Below are positions 1 to 9,915 of a stretch of 64,000 nucleotides of DNA, piece after piece. Under the pieces are notes generated by a model. The model worked only from the letters and a program-made list of their open reading frames with translations, did no database searches and was not told the DNA's origin. Each line of letters begins with the position of its first letter. The stretch's first letter is position 1. Position numbers and translations under genes: made by a program. This DNA is from Saccharospirillaceae bacterium (GTDB lineage Bacteria; Pseudomonadota; Gammaproteobacteria; Pseudomonadales; Natronospirillaceae): contig SKIB01000074.1 of assembly GCA_007116635.1 (NCBI GenBank), positions 24,394-88,393 on the forward strand. The letters are read 5' to 3'.

Positions 1-495
1 GCTCTGGTGCAGAAGATTGGTGAGAACATTGGTGTTCGACGCATTGAGACCCTGGAGGCTCCTGTTGTGGGTGCTTATATTCATGGTGGTCGAATTGGTG
101 TGCTGGTTGGTTTGACTGGTGCTGATGCTGAGGTGGCTAAAGATGTGGCCATGCATGTTGCTGCCGTGAACCCACAGGTGGTTTCTGCTGATCAGGTGGA
201 TGCCGAGACTCTTGAGCGTGAGCGTCAGGTTGTCATCGCTCAATCTGAAGGTTCAGGCAAGCCTGCTGAGATTGTCGCCAAAATGGTTGAGGGTCGCCTG
301 AAGAAGTTTGTTGCTGAAGTTAGTCTGGTTGAGCAGCCCTTTGTTAAAAACCCAGACCAAAAGGTATCTGAGTTTGTTAAGGCTGCTGGTGCTGAGGTGC
401 TGAGCTTTGTTCGTGTTGAAGTGGGCGAAGGCATCGAAAAAGAAGAAGTGGATTTTGCCGCCGAGGTGGCAGCCGCAGCTGGTTTAAGCAAATAA
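1..495 (+). CDS. tsf: Elongation factor Ts, C-terminal part (5' end outside window)
   Basis: EF-Ts is the guanine-nucleotide exchange factor that regenerates EF-Tu-GTP during translation. The reading frame is open from the first base, so the N-terminal part, including the EF-Tu-contacting UBA region, lies upstream of the window. The visible 164 residues are the core and dimerisation subdomains. They include [14 protein letters not shown], the long charged stretch around [20 protein letters not shown], and the C-terminal [14 protein letters not shown], all characteristic of EF-Ts. It normally follows rpsB. Here a terminator follows directly and gltB comes next instead of pyrH. Confidence 0.97.
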   Translation, partial: ALVQKIGENIGVRRIETLEAPVVGAYIHGGRIGVLVGLTGADAEVAKDVAMHVAAVNPQVVSADQVDAETLERERQVVIAQSEGSGKPAEIVAKMVEGRLKKFVAEVSLVEQPFVKNPDQKVSEFVKAAGAEVLSFVRVEVGEGIEKEEVDFAAEVAAAAGLSK

Positions 496-510
496 TCAGT
501 GAACATATTA

Positions 511-535
511 AGGGCCAGTACAGGCCCTTTTTTTT
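511..535 (+). terminator. Rho-independent terminator after tsf
   Basis: A 6-bp GC-rich stem, AGGGCC (511-516) with GGCCCT (523-528), carries a 6-nt loop and runs straight into eight T residues. It lies 15 bases past the tsf stop and should separate tsf from gltB. Confidence 0.9.
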
Positions 536-619
536 GCGCTCATCGTATAGGAAATGGCAATTTTTATGCAGGGCTCTGCCTGCTTTGTGGGCTTGTTCAG
601 AATTTTATACGACAAAAGA

Positions 620-648
620 CTGCTTAAAATGCCTTTTTCTTGTATAAT
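620..648 (+). promoter_or_regulatory. Putative sigma-70 promoter of gltBD
   Basis: A perfect -10 TATAAT lies at 643-648. The -35 region at 620-625 (CTGCTT, 17-bp spacer) is weak, which fits an activator-dependent promoter. Just downstream, GCCCAT (653-658) and ATGGGC (664-669) can form a hairpin at the very 5' end of the predicted transcript. The leader before gltB is about 130 nt and holds no recognisable leader peptide or riboswitch. Confidence 0.55.
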
Positions 649-784
649 AGCTGCCCATTTTGTATGGGCGACTGGCGGCTAGGGAGGCGGTCAGTTATCG
701 CTGGTTTTCTGCAGGATTTGAGCAACAGAAAGCCATGATTACAACAAGCGGGTGCTGGCACTCGTGGCAATGGGATAAGAAATA

Positions 785-3700
785 ATGACTGATCAACTCA
801 TACAACACAGCAATCAAGGCTTGTATCACCCAGATTTTGAGCACGACAGTTGCGGTATCGGTTTTGTGGCCAACCTTAGGGCCAAAAAATCTCATGGTAT
901 CGTCGAGAGCGCGCTTTCCATGCTGAGCTGCATGGAGCACCGTGGTGGTACGGGTTTTGATATTCGCAGCGGTGATGGCGCCGGTGTGCTTATTCAGATT
1001 CCGCATGAGTTTCTTGTCGCCAAAGGTAATCTTGGTTTTGACCTGCCTGAGCCAGAAGCCTATGCCTTGGGCATGGTGTTCTTTCCGCAGCAAGAAGCAT
1101 TGTTTCAGCCTTGCAAAGAGCGTTTGCTGGCCCATGCTGCGCAATTAGGCCTGACCACCCTGGGTTTCCGTAAAGTACCGGTGGACAACAGTGGTTTGGG
1201 CGATGCGCCCTTGGCGACCGAGCCCAATATTCAACAGTGGTTCATTGCTCGCCCTGAGGGCATGAGCTATCAAGAGTTCGAACGCAAGCTCTATGTGCTG
1301 CGTAACTACAGCATTCATAAAATTCAAGAAGAGGTTGCAGGCGCTGGCACGGATTTCTATATTATTTCACTCTCTAGCCGCACCGTTATTTACAAGGGTC
1401 AGTTGACCACTGCTCAGGTAAGAGAGTATTACCTAGACTTGCAAGACCCTGAGTGTGTCAGTGCGTTGGCCATGTTCCACTCGCGCTTTTCAACCAATAC
1501 CTTCCCTGCTTGGCGCTTGGCTCAGCCCTTTCGCTACATTTCACACAACGGTGAAATCAACACCGTACGCGGCAACATTAATTGGATGAAGGCGCGTGAG
1601 GCTCTGCTCGAAACCGCCAGTTTCACTGAGCAAGAATTGGCCATGATCAAGCCGATCAATGATCGCAACATGTCTGACTCAGCCAACCTTGATATGGTGG
1701 TTGAGTTATTGCTGTTATCTGGTCGTCCTTTGGCTCAGGTGATGATGATGCTGGTGCCTGAAGCCTGGCAAAATCAGCCAGACATGGAACCCACCAAGCG
1801 CGCCTTTTATGAGTATTACGCCAGTGTGATGGAGCCATGGGATGGTCCTGCTTCTCTGGGCTTTACTGATGGTAAAATCATTGGCGCAACCCTAGACCGT
1901 AATGGTCTGCGCCCATCACGCTTCCTAGTGACCGAAGACGACACCATTGTTATGGGCTCTGAGACCGGCGCTCTGGTGGTTAACCAATCCAAGGTGGTGC
2001 GCAAGGGTCGCTTGCAGCCAGGCAAGATCTTCATTGCCGATCTGGAGCAGGGTCGTATCATCAGTGATGACGAGGTTAAGAGCCAGGTATGCAGCCAGCA
2101 GCCCTATGCTCAATGGGTCAAACAGCATCAGCTGACCTTGCAAGACCTGCCCAAGGCCCAGGGTCAAGCCTTTGAGGGTAATCTATTGCAATGGCAACAA
2201 GCCTTTGGTGTGAGCAAAGAAGAGTTAACTCTGTTGTTGGCGCCCATGGGTGAGGGCGGAAAAGAAGCCCTGGGTTCCATGGGTACGGATAACGCCTTGC
2301 CGGTGCTGTCGGAACAGCCACAGCATCTGTCCAATTATTTCAAACAGCTATTTGCTCAGGTGACTAACCCGCCCATCGATCCGATTCGTGAAGCCATGGT
2401 GATGTCGCTCTACTCTTACTTGGGTCGCCAGCATAACCTGCTGGCCGAAACGCCAGAGCATGCCGCCATGCTGCGTTTGGATCGTCCTGTGTTAAGTAAC
2501 GATGAGCTGGCTTCTTTACTTGCGTCCGATAAGGCTGCTGTAAAAGCCGTGCGTTTGGACATGCTGTTTAACGCCGATGGTCAGCCTGGTCGTTTGGCTG
2601 AGGCACTGGACGCCTTGAATGCGGCAGCTGATCAGGCAGTGCGTGATGGTGCAACCCTTCTGGTGCTTTCCGATCGCGGTATGAATAAAGAGCTGGCTGC
2701 CATTCCAAGCTTGTTGGCCACGGCCTCTGTGCATCACCATTTGATCCGCAACGGTCTGCGCGCACTCTGTGGTCTAGTGGTTGAAACCGCTGATGCTCGT
2801 GAAGTTCATCACTTCGCCACTTTGGTTGGTTATGGTGCGGGTGCGGTTAACCCCTATTTAGCCTTTGCTAGCCTTGAGGCCATGAGTGATCAGGATGAAG
2901 TTAGCCCTGAGTTGAGTAAAGAGAAACTGACTGCTAACTTTATGAAGGCTGTTGATGCTGGTCTGTTGAAAATTTTCTCTAAGATGGGAATCTCTACGCT
3001 ACAGTCATATCAAGGGGCGCAGATTTTTGAGGCCCTGGGTATTTCCACTGCGGTAATTGATCAATATTTTACCGGCACCGTCAGTCGCATTCAGGGCTTG
3101 TCGCTGGACGATATAGCTCGTGAAGCCTTGGCCAAGCACCAGCCAGCCTTTGCTAAGGACGATCTGATTTTGTCCTCCGGTGGCCAATACTCTTGGCGCT
3201 TTGATGGCGAGCGCCATCTGTTCAACCCAACCACCATTCGTTTGCTGCAGCACTCAACGGCCCTAAACGATGGCAAACTGTTCAAAGAATACGCCAAGGC
3301 AGTGGACGATCAGGCCAAGGCCGCCTATACCCTGCGTGGTCTATTTGAATTTAATTCCAACCGCCCATCGGTGCCTCTGGATGAGGTAGAGCCAAAAGAA
3401 AGCATCTTTAAGCGCTTTGCTACTGGCGCCATGAGCTTTGGTTCCATCTCTTGGGAGGCCCACACCACCCTGGCTGCGGCCATGAACCGTATTGGTGGTA
3501 AGAGTAACTCAGGTGAAGGTGGTGAGGACCCTATCCGCTTCAAGCCGCAAGAAAATGGCGATTCACTTAATTCAGCCATTAAGCAGGTGGCCTCTGGCCG
3601 CTTTGGTGTAACCAGTCATTACCTCGCTAATGCGGTTGAGTTACAAATTAAAATGGCTCAGGGCGCTAAACCCGGTGAGGGTGGTCAGTTGCCTGGCGAG

Positions 3701-5377
3701 AAGGTTGATGCCTGGATTGGTCGCACCCGTGGTGCCACGCCTGGTGTGGGCTTGATTTCGCCACCACCACACCACGATATTTATTCCATTGAAGACTTAG
3801 CGCAGCTGATATTTGACCTTAAAAACGCCAACCCAGACGCACGAGTCAATGTTAAACTGGTGTCTGAGGCTGGAGTGGGTACGGTTGCCTCTGGTGTGGC
3901 CAAGGGTTATGCCGATGTGATTCTTATTGCCGGTCATGACGGCGGCACGGGTGCTTCTCCCTTAACATCAGTCAAGCATTGTGGTTTACCTTGGGAACTT
4001 GGCTTGGCTGAAGCGCATCAGACCTTAGTGCGCAACCGCCTGCGTTCAAGGGTAGTGGTTCAGGCCGATGGTCAGATGAAAACACCGCGTGACCTGGCCA
4101 TTGCAACCCTATTGGGTGCTGAAGAGTGGGGCGTGGCCACTGCTGCTCTGATTGTTGAGGGCTGCATCATGATGCGTAAGTGTCATTTGAACACCTGTCC
4201 TGTGGGTGTGGCGACTCAGGATCCAGATCTTCGCCGTCGCTTTAGCGGCCAGGTACAGCACGTGGTTAATTTCTTCACCTTCTTAGCCGAGGGTCTGCGA
4301 GAGATCATGGCTGAGCTGGGCTTCCGCTCAGTGGATGAAATGGTTGGCCATGCAGAGGTATTAAAAGTGGTGGACAGCCTGGATCACTGGAAGTATCAGA
4401 ATCTAGATTTATCTCCCATTCTGTACCGTACTGATGCAGTGAATGGTGATAGCCTATGTAATTCTGAGCAGCAAAAACATCACATCAATGACATTGTTGA
4501 CCGCCAGATGATCAAGGATGCCAAAGCAGCCCTTGAACAGCAGTTGCCGGTTAAGCTCGAGTATTATGTGCGCAATATCAACCGCTCAGTGGGCACCATG
4601 TTGTCGTACGAAGTTTCCAAGCGACATGGTGCGCAAGGCCTGCCTCAGGATTGCATTCAGGTGGAATGTACGGGGTCTGCAGGTCAGAGCTTTGCCGCCT
4701 TTGGTGCCAAGGGGCTGAGCTTTACCGTGTTGGGCGATGCCAACGACTACTTTGGTAAGGGCTTGTCTGGTGCTCGCTTGGTGCTCAAACCGGCGCCAGA
4801 AGCCACCTTCAAGGCACAGGATAACATCATTTTAGGCAACGTCGCCTTCTTTGGTGCCACTGCCGGTGATGCTTACATTAATGGTGTGGCTGGTGAGCGT
4901 TTCTGCGTACGTAACTCAGGTGTAACTGCAGTGGTTGAGGGTGTGGGTGATCACGGTTGCGAATACATGACCGGTGGTAAGGCCGTGATTCTGGGGGGCA
5001 CTGGCCGTAACTTTGCTGCTGGTATGTCTGGTGGCGTGGCCTATATCTTTGATAAGGCCGGCACCTTTGCGCAAAACTGCAACATGGAGATGGTCTATTT
5101 GTCACCCGTTGCCGATGCGGCAGAACAACAAGAATTGAAAGCCCTAATCGAGCGTCACTTGCAATACACTGGCTCAGATGTGGCGGCGCAAATTCTAGCC
5201 AACTGGCAGCAAAGCCTGCAACAGTTTGTCCGCGTCATGCCGCATGACTATGAACGCATGATGGGTTACATGCAACAAGCTCGCGACAGTCAACAATATA
5301 ACAGCGAGTATGAGATTGCCGAGGCTGCATTTAATATGCACATGGCTAATTTGAAACAGCAAGCTGCCAAGGCCTAA
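785..5377 (+). CDS. gltB: Glutamate synthase [NADPH] large (alpha) chain
   Basis: Converts glutamine plus 2-oxoglutarate to two glutamates, in complex with GltD; central to ammonia assimilation. The 1530 residues match the usual length. The glutamine amidotransferase domain comes first: the nucleophile is Cys23 in HDSCGIGFVA, implying removal of a 22-residue propeptide. The central domain and FMN/2-oxoglutarate synthase domain follow (GGKSNSGEGGEDP, GHDGGTGASPL). Cys1127, Cys1133 and Cys1138 are the [3Fe-4S] ligands. The C-terminal beta-helix GXGXG repeats include GDHGCEYMTGG. The start ATG lies 12 nt before the conserved TDQLIQ segment and is preceded by a weak purine-rich site. It is transcribed with gltD (12-nt gap). 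The pair lies between tsf and pyrH, which is unusual. Confidence 0.98.
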   Translation: MTDQLIQHSNQGLYHPDFEHDSCGIGFVANLRAKKSHGIVESALSMLSCMEHRGGTGFDIRSGDGAGVLIQIPHEFLVAKGNLGFDLPEPEAYALGMVFFPQQEALFQPCKERLLAHAAQLGLTTLGFRKVPVDNSGLGDAPLATEPNIQQWFIARPEGMSYQEFERKLYVLRNYSIHKIQEEVAGAGTDFYIISLSSRTVIYKGQLTTAQVREYYLDLQDPECVSALAMFHSRFSTNTFPAWRLAQPFRYISHNGEINTVRGNINWMKAREALLETASFTEQELAMIKPINDRNMSDSANLDMVVELLLLSGRPLAQVMMMLVPEAWQNQPDMEPTKRAFYEYYASVMEPWDGPASLGFTDGKIIGATLDRNGLRPSRFLVTEDDTIVMGSETGALVVNQSKVVRKGRLQPGKIFIADLEQGRIISDDEVKSQVCSQQPYAQWVKQHQLTLQDLPKAQGQAFEGNLLQWQQAFGVSKEELTLLLAPMGEGGKEALGSMGTDNALPVLSEQPQHLSNYFKQLFAQVTNPPIDPIREAMVMSLYSYLGRQHNLLAETPEHAAMLRLDRPVLSNDELASLLASDKAAVKAVRLDMLFNADGQPGRLAEALDALNAAADQAVRDGATLLVLSDRGMNKELAAIPSLLATASVHHHLIRNGLRALCGLVVETADAREVHHFATLVGYGAGAVNPYLAFASLEAMSDQDEVSPELSKEKLTANFMKAVDAGLLKIFSKMGISTLQSYQGAQIFEALGISTAVIDQYFTGTVSRIQGLSLDDIAREALAKHQPAFAKDDLILSSGGQYSWRFDGERHLFNPTTIRLLQHSTALNDGKLFKEYAKAVDDQAKAAYTLRGLFEFNSNRPSVPLDEVEPKESIFKRFATGAMSFGSISWEAHTTLAAAMNRIGGKSNSGEGGEDPIRFKPQENGDSLNSAIKQVASGRFGVTSHYLANAVELQIKMAQGAKPGEGGQLPGEKVDAWIGRTRGATPGVGLISPPPHHDIYSIEDLAQLIFDLKNANPDARVNVKLVSEAGVGTVASGVAKGYADVILIAGHDGGTGASPLTSVKHCGLPWELGLAEAHQTLVRNRLRSRVVVQADGQMKTPRDLAIATLLGAEEWGVATAALIVEGCIMMRKCHLNTCPVGVATQDPDLRRRFSGQVQHVVNFFTFLAEGLREIMAELGFRSVDEMVGHAEVLKVVDSLDHWKYQNLDLSPILYRTDAVNGDSLCNSEQQKHHINDIVDRQMIKDAKAALEQQLPVKLEYYVRNINRSVGTMLSYEVSKRHGAQGLPQDCIQVECTGSAGQSFAAFGAKGLSFTVLGDANDYFGKGLSGARLVLKPAPEATFKAQDNIILGNVAFFGATAGDAYINGVAGERFCVRNSGVTAVVEGVGDHGCEYMTGGKAVILGGTGRNFAAGMSGGVAYIFDKAGTFAQNCNMEMVYLSPVADAAEQQELKALIERHLQYTGSDVAAQILANWQQSLQQFVRVMPHDYERMMGYMQQARDSQQYNSEYEIAEAAFNMHMANLKQQAAKA

Positions 5378-5389
5378 GGGGGATTTATC

Positions 5390-6877
5390 ATGGGTAAAGC
5401 AACAGGTTTTTTAGAGTTTGATCGCCAAGACGTGGTGGATCGTGACCCCAAGGAACGCTTGGCTGATTGGTATGAAGTGCATACTGAAATGCCAGAGGTT
5501 GAGATTCGTGAGCAGGCTGCTCGTTGCATGGATTGCGGCGTGCCCTTTTGTCACTCTGGTGACAACGCCAGTGCGCCAAAGGTTGCGGGCTGTCCGGTTA
5601 ACAACCTGATCCCGGAGTGGAACGATCTGGTGTACCGTGGTCTGTGGCGAGAGGCGCTGGATCGGCTGCACAAGACCAACAACTTTCCTGAGTTCACTGG
5701 CCGAGTTTGTCCAGCGCCCTGCGAAGGTTCCTGTGTGTTGGGCATCAATGCGCCGCCGGTGACTATTAAGCACCATGAAAACGCCATCATTGAGCGTGGC
5801 TTTGCCGAGGGCTGGGTGGTGGCTAAGCCGCCGGCGCAGCGCACGGGTAAAAAAATTGCAGTCATTGGTAGTGGTCCTGCCGGTTTGGCGGCCGCTGCTC
5901 AGTTGAACAGTGCTGGTCATCATGTGGTGGTCTTCGAGCGTGCCGACCGTATTGGTGGTTTGTTGATGTATGGCATTCCCAACATGAAGTTGGAAAAACA
6001 CATCATTCAGCGCCGTTTGGATTTGATGAGCGCTGAGGGCGTGGAATTCCGTACTGGCGTTAATGTGGGTGTCGACATCAGTGCCGAGCAATTGCAGCAG
6101 GATTATGATGCCGTGCTGGTGGCTACCGGAGCAACTAAGCCTCGTGATTTGCCGGTGCCGGGTCGTGAGCTTAAGGGCGTGCACTTTGCTATGGAGTTTT
6201 TGACCGGTAATACCAAGAGCCTGCTCGACAGCGCTCATGCCGATGGCAATTACATCAGTGCCAAGGGCAAGCAGGTAGTGGTCATAGGTGGTGGTGATAC
6301 GGGCACCGACTGTGTGGGCACTTCGTTGCGCCATGGTTGCGCTAAGATCACTCAGTTGGAGATCATGCCTAAGCCCCCGGTTGAGCGTGCGGCTGATAAC
6401 CCTTGGCCAGAATTCCCGCGCACCCTGAAAATCGACTATGGCCAAGAAGAAGCCATTGCCGTGCAGGGTCAGGATCCACGTGATTACCAAATGATGACTC
6501 AGGCATTGGTGGGTAATGAGGCCGGTCAAGTGGTGGGTGTTAAACGCGTTGCCATTGAGTGGGTCAAAAACGAACAGGGTCAATTCAGTCCGCAGCCCAT
6601 TGCCGGTACTGAAGAAGTCATTGCTGCTGATTTGGTGCTATTGGCCATGGGCTTTACTGGCCCCGAAGCTTCATTGTTGGAGCTGTTTGGCATAGAGCAA
6701 GACGCCCGTTCTAACGCCAAGGCTGCCTTTGACCATTACCATACCAATGTGGCTAAGGTCTTTGCTGCTGGCGATGCTCGTCGTGGCCAATCCTTGATTG
6801 TCTGGGCCATCAACGAAGGTCGTGGTGCCGCTCGTGAGATTGATCGTTTCTTGATGGGATCGACCTTGCTGCCCTAG
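5390..6877 (+). CDS. gltD: Glutamate synthase [NADPH] small (beta) chain
   Basis: Supplies electrons from NADPH through FAD and [4Fe-4S] clusters to GltB. The N-terminal cluster region is complete ([34 protein letters not shown]). It is followed by an FAD-binding Rossmann motif [13 protein letters not shown] near residue 160, and by the NADPH-binding motif [15 protein letters not shown]. The C-terminal FAD motif is [17 protein letters not shown]. The length of 495 residues is normal. A strong ribosome site, AAGGGGG, lies 8 nt before the ATG and the gene is 12 nt from gltB, so the two are one transcription unit closed by the terminator downstream. Confidence 0.97.
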   Translation: MGKATGFLEFDRQDVVDRDPKERLADWYEVHTEMPEVEIREQAARCMDCGVPFCHSGDNASAPKVAGCPVNNLIPEWNDLVYRGLWREALDRLHKTNNFPEFTGRVCPAPCEGSCVLGINAPPVTIKHHENAIIERGFAEGWVVAKPPAQRTGKKIAVIGSGPAGLAAAAQLNSAGHHVVVFERADRIGGLLMYGIPNMKLEKHIIQRRLDLMSAEGVEFRTGVNVGVDISAEQLQQDYDAVLVATGATKPRDLPVPGRELKGVHFAMEFLTGNTKSLLDSAHADGNYISAKGKQVVVIGGGDTGTDCVGTSLRHGCAKITQLEIMPKPPVERAADNPWPEFPRTLKIDYGQEEAIAVQGQDPRDYQMMTQALVGNEAGQVVGVKRVAIEWVKNEQGQFSPQPIAGTEEVIAADLVLLAMGFTGPEASLLELFGIEQDARSNAKAAFDHYHTNVAKVFAAGDARRGQSLIVWAINEGRGAAREIDRFLMGSTLLP

Positions 6878-6907
6878 GTCTTGACTCTACTATTGACCTG
6901 AAGCCTT

Positions 6908-6933
6908 AAGCCCCTGTCCACCAGGGGCTTTTT
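6908..6933 (+). terminator. Rho-independent terminator after gltD
   Basis: A 9-bp stem, AAGCCCCTG (6908-6916) with CAGGGGCTT (6922-6930), has a 5-nt loop and a T tract. It closes the gltBD unit, so pyrH needs its own promoter in the 125 bases that follow. I see no clear consensus there. Confidence 0.92.
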
Positions 6934-7058
6934 GTTTACTGTATTATTTTACAGCTCAAGCAACAAAAGCGTCATTTATACTGCCGTAGCAGGCGTTTCT
7001 CTGGCACAATAGAGCAAAATTCGTTAATCTTGCACCGCTTTTTTTAGAGGAATAGGCC

Positions 7059-7796
7059 ATGCCCAAAACAGACAGTCGCGCCCGTTATAAGCGAATTTTA
7101 TTAAAACTCAGTGGTGAGGCGCTTGCCGGTAGTAAGGGCTTTGGCATTGATCCTAAGGTTTTGGATCGTATGGCATTGGAAATTGGCCAGCTCATTGGTA
7201 TTGGTGTGCAGGTTGGTTTGGTCATTGGTGGGGGCAACCTGTTTCGTGGTGCCGAGCTGAATGCTGCGGGTTTGGACCGGGTGACGGGCGATCACATGGG
7301 CATGTTGGCCACGGTGATGAACGCCTTGGCCATGCGAGACGCCCTGGAGCGCGCCAATATTCGTACCCGCGTAATGTCGGCCATTCCGATGCGCGGTGTG
7401 GTAGAAGATTACGATCGCCGCACGGCCATTCGTTACCTTGAACAGCATGATGTGGTTATATTTTCTGCTGGTACGGGTAATCCCTTTTTTACTACTGATT
7501 CGGCTGCCTGTTTGCGTGGTATTGAAATTGACGCAGATGTTGTCATGAAGGCCACCAATGTTGATGGTGTTTATACTGCTGATCCGCGTAAAGATCCTGA
7601 CGCAATCAAATACGATTCAGTGACCTATGATGAAGCCCTAGAGAAACAACTTGGGGTCATGGATTTAACCGCTGTATGCCTGGTGCGAGACCATGACATG
7701 CCGGTAAAGGTGTTTAATATGAATAAAGCGGGCGCTTTGATTTCGGTCGTAATGGGCGAGAACGAAGGCACGTTAATGATTAAAGAGGTTCAATAA
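7059..7796 (+). CDS. pyrH: UMP kinase
   Basis: Phosphorylates UMP to UDP with ATP; hexameric bacterial enzyme of the amino-acid kinase fold, unrelated to eukaryotic UMP/CMP kinase. The N-terminal [13 protein letters not shown] carries the phosphate-binding Lys. Conserved segments [38 protein letters not shown] and [17 protein letters not shown] (nucleotide site) are intact. The 245 residues are the usual length. The ATG is preceded by AGAGGAAT. It is the first gene of the long + strand operon and its stop overlaps the frr start (TAATG). Confidence 0.98.
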   Translation: MPKTDSRARYKRILLKLSGEALAGSKGFGIDPKVLDRMALEIGQLIGIGVQVGLVIGGGNLFRGAELNAAGLDRVTGDHMGMLATVMNALAMRDALERANIRTRVMSAIPMRGVVEDYDRRTAIRYLEQHDVVIFSAGTGNPFFTTDSAACLRGIEIDADVVMKATNVDGVYTADPRKDPDAIKYDSVTYDEALEKQLGVMDLTAVCLVRDHDMPVKVFNMNKAGALISVVMGENEGTLMIKEVQ

Positions 7797-8353
7797 TGAT
7801 TGATGATATCTTAGCTCAGGGCGATGCCCAAATGGCTAAGGCTTTGGTAGCCTTAGAGAACGCGTTTAACCGTATCCGTACGGGTCGAGCCAACCCCAAT
7901 CTACTTGATCCTGTTAAGATCAATTATTATGGCGCGCCAACGCCTTTGTCGCAGGTGGCAAATATTATGGTCGAAGATGGTCGTACTCTGGCCATTTCGC
8001 CCTGGGAAAGTAATTTGGTGCCAGAAATTGAGAAGGCCATTCTTAAAAGTGATCTTGGCTTAAATCCTAATACCAGTGGCGGAACCATTCGCATTAGTAT
8101 GCCGATGTTGACCGAGGAAACTCGCAAAGACTTTATTAAACAAGCACGAGCTGAAGCTGAAAAAGCAAGAGTTTCCGTGCGTAATGGTCGTCGCGATGCT
8201 AATTCAGAAGTAAAGGAGTTACTGAAAGAGAAAATGATCAGTGAAGATGAAGCCCGTTCAGCAGAAGACCTAGTGCAAAAGCTGACTGATAAGTTTGTTG
8301 CCAAGGTTGATGACATGCTGGCCAATAAAGAAGCAGACCTCTTGAAGGTATAG
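7796..8353 (+). CDS. frr: Ribosome recycling factor
   Basis: Works with EF-G to split post-termination ribosomes so that subunits can be reused. The full 185 residues match the family. Recognisable parts are the N-terminal helix with NRIRTGRANPNLLD, the central domain II (YYGAPTPLSQVANI), and the long C-terminal helices (RVSVRNGRRDANSEVKEL). The start codon overlaps the pyrH stop by one base, so translation is coupled. The order pyrH-frr is nearly universal in bacteria. Confidence 0.98.
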   Translation: MIDDILAQGDAQMAKALVALENAFNRIRTGRANPNLLDPVKINYYGAPTPLSQVANIMVEDGRTLAISPWESNLVPEIEKAILKSDLGLNPNTSGGTIRISMPMLTEETRKDFIKQARAEAEKARVSVRNGRRDANSEVKELLKEKMISEDEARSAEDLVQKLTDKFVAKVDDMLANKEADLLKV

Positions 8354-8355
8354 TT

Positions 8356-9075
8356 TTGACGCAAGACAGTTCGTTGCGGATCCCGCAACACATTGCCATC
8401 ATCATGGATGGCAACAATCGTTGGGCCAAGGCACGGCTTCTAGGCGGCATAACTGGCCACAAGGCTGGGGTGGATGCGGTGCGTGCTACTGTGCGAGGCT
8501 GTGCGTCACGAGGTGTTCAGGCATTAACTCTCTTTGCTTTTTCTAGTGAAAACTGGAAGCGACCAGAAGAGGAGGTCCGTGGTTTGATGGATCTTTTTTT
8601 GTGGGCGCTTGATAAAGAGGTTAAGCGTTTAGTTGAACACAATATACGCTTGCGGGTCATTGGTGACCTTTCCCCTTTGCCACAAGACTTGCAAGATCGT
8701 ATTGCACAAAGCTGTGAAATGACGGCCAATAATACTGGGATGTGGCTGGTGGTTGCGGTTAATTATGGTGGCAGGTGGGATATCGCCCAGGCCAGTCGTG
8801 CCCTTGCACAGCAGGTTCAACAAGGTCTGATAACTCTTGACCAAGTGGATGAGCAACGCTTGGCACAGTCAATGTGCTTAGCTGATCTGCCTGCTGTGGA
8901 CCTATGTATTCGCACAGCAAACGAGCAGCGACTGTCTAATTTTTTATTGTGGCAGTTGGCCTATGCTGAGCTGTGGTTTACTCCCTGTCTCTGGCCTGAT
9001 TTTCGTGAGGCGCAGTTGGAACAGGCCATACAAGCCTTTAATGGTCGTGAACGCCGCTTTGGAGGCCGCGACTAG
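8356..9075 (+). CDS. uppS: Isoprenyl (undecaprenyl) diphosphate synthase, TTG start
   Basis: Cis-prenyltransferase that extends farnesyl diphosphate with eight isopentenyl units to C55-PP, the lipid carrier for peptidoglycan and O-antigen. The catalytic motif HIAIIMDGNNRWAK sits near residue 14. FAFSSENWKRP and the C-terminal DLCIRTANEQRLSNFLLWQ and YAELWF motifs are present. The first in-frame ATG falls inside the catalytic motif, so translation must begin upstream. TTG at 8356 has GAAGG about 8 nt before it and is the best choice, giving 239 residues. It lies two bases after frr. Confidence 0.96.
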   Translation: MTQDSSLRIPQHIAIIMDGNNRWAKARLLGGITGHKAGVDAVRATVRGCASRGVQALTLFAFSSENWKRPEEEVRGLMDLFLWALDKEVKRLVEHNIRLRVIGDLSPLPQDLQDRIAQSCEMTANNTGMWLVVAVNYGGRWDIAQASRALAQQVQQGLITLDQVDEQRLAQSMCLADLPAVDLCIRTANEQRLSNFLLWQLAYAELWFTPCLWPDFREAQLEQAIQAFNGRERRFGGRD

Positions 9076-9084
9076 GGATTTTTC

Positions 9085-9915
9085 ATGTTAATTACCCGCG
9101 TGCTGACAGCCTTGGTGCTGATGCCTTTAATGCTGGCAGCAATTTTCTTGCTGCCCCAATCTCTGTTTGCCCTAGCCATGGCTTTTATGGTCTTGTTAGG
9201 GGCTTGGGAATTGGCAAATTTGGCCTCTTTTGATAGAGGCCGTTGGTTATACCTGCTGTTTGTAGCCTTGGTGATGCTGCTGTTACACTGGTTAACATGG
9301 CTTATATTGCCCCTCATGGCATTGGCCGCATTATGGTGGTTGCTTGCTTTTGGCCTAATCAAACAATACCCACATGGACAAGCTTGGTGGCATGCGCGCT
9401 GGATTCGAGCTCTGATGGGCCTTTTGGTCTTGGTGCCCATGTGGCAAGCTTTGGTGCAACTAAGATCTCACGAAATCGGCCCGTGGTTGGTGCTGTTGTT
9501 GATGCTTTTCGTTTGGAGTGCTGACATAGGCGCTTATTTTGCTGGTCGCCGCTGGGGTAAGTTAAAGCTCGCGCCCAGGGTTAGTCCAGGCAAAACTTGG
9601 GCCGGTGTCTTGGGTGCTATGGTCGCAGCCTTCGTCTTGGCCCTGCTTTCTGGTTTCTTGTTGGCTGAGCAATATGCTTGGGGCCTGAGCCAGTGGTTAC
9701 TTTGGGCCCTGGGTGCCATGCTTTGGGTTTGGGTATCCATTGTTGGTGATCTTTTTGAGTCTATGCTTAAGCGTTATCGCGGCATCAAGGACAGCAGCCA
9801 GTTGCTCCCTGGTCATGGTGGCGTGCTCGACCGCATCGACTCCTTAACAGCGGCGGCACCCTTGTTTTTACTCTGGCTGGTGCTTTGGTCCGGCTTGGTG
9901 CCAAATATCTTATGA
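9085..9915 (+). CDS. cdsA: Phosphatidate cytidylyltransferase (CDP-diglyceride synthase)
   Basis: Integral inner-membrane enzyme that makes CDP-diacylglycerol from phosphatidate and CTP, the precursor of all phospholipids. The 276 residues are rich in Leu/Trp membrane segments. The family signature near the C terminus is clear: SPGKTWAGVLGA, then GDLFESMLKRYRGIKDSS and GHGGVLDRIDSL. An AGGGA ribosome site precedes the ATG. The gene ends overlapping dxr by 4 nt (ATGA). Confidence 0.96.
   Translation: MLITRVLTALVLMPLMLAAIFLLPQSLFALAMAFMVLLGAWELANLASFDRGRWLYLLFVALVMLLLHWLTWLILPLMALAALWWLLAFGLIKQYPHGQAWWHARWIRALMGLLVLVPMWQALVQLRSHEIGPWLVLLLMLFVWSADIGAYFAGRRWGKLKLAPRVSPGKTWAGVLGAMVAAFVLALLSGFLLAEQYAWGLSQWLLWALGAMLWVWVSIVGDLFESMLKRYRGIKDSSQLLPGHGGVLDRIDSLTAAAPLFLLWLVLWSGLVPNIL

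Noticed and set aside
5411..6583. 390-codon open frame on the - strand inside gltD
   Set aside because: It lies wholly antisense to a full and unmistakable gltD, has the His/Thr-rich composition of a reversed coding strand, and has no ribosome site or known motif.
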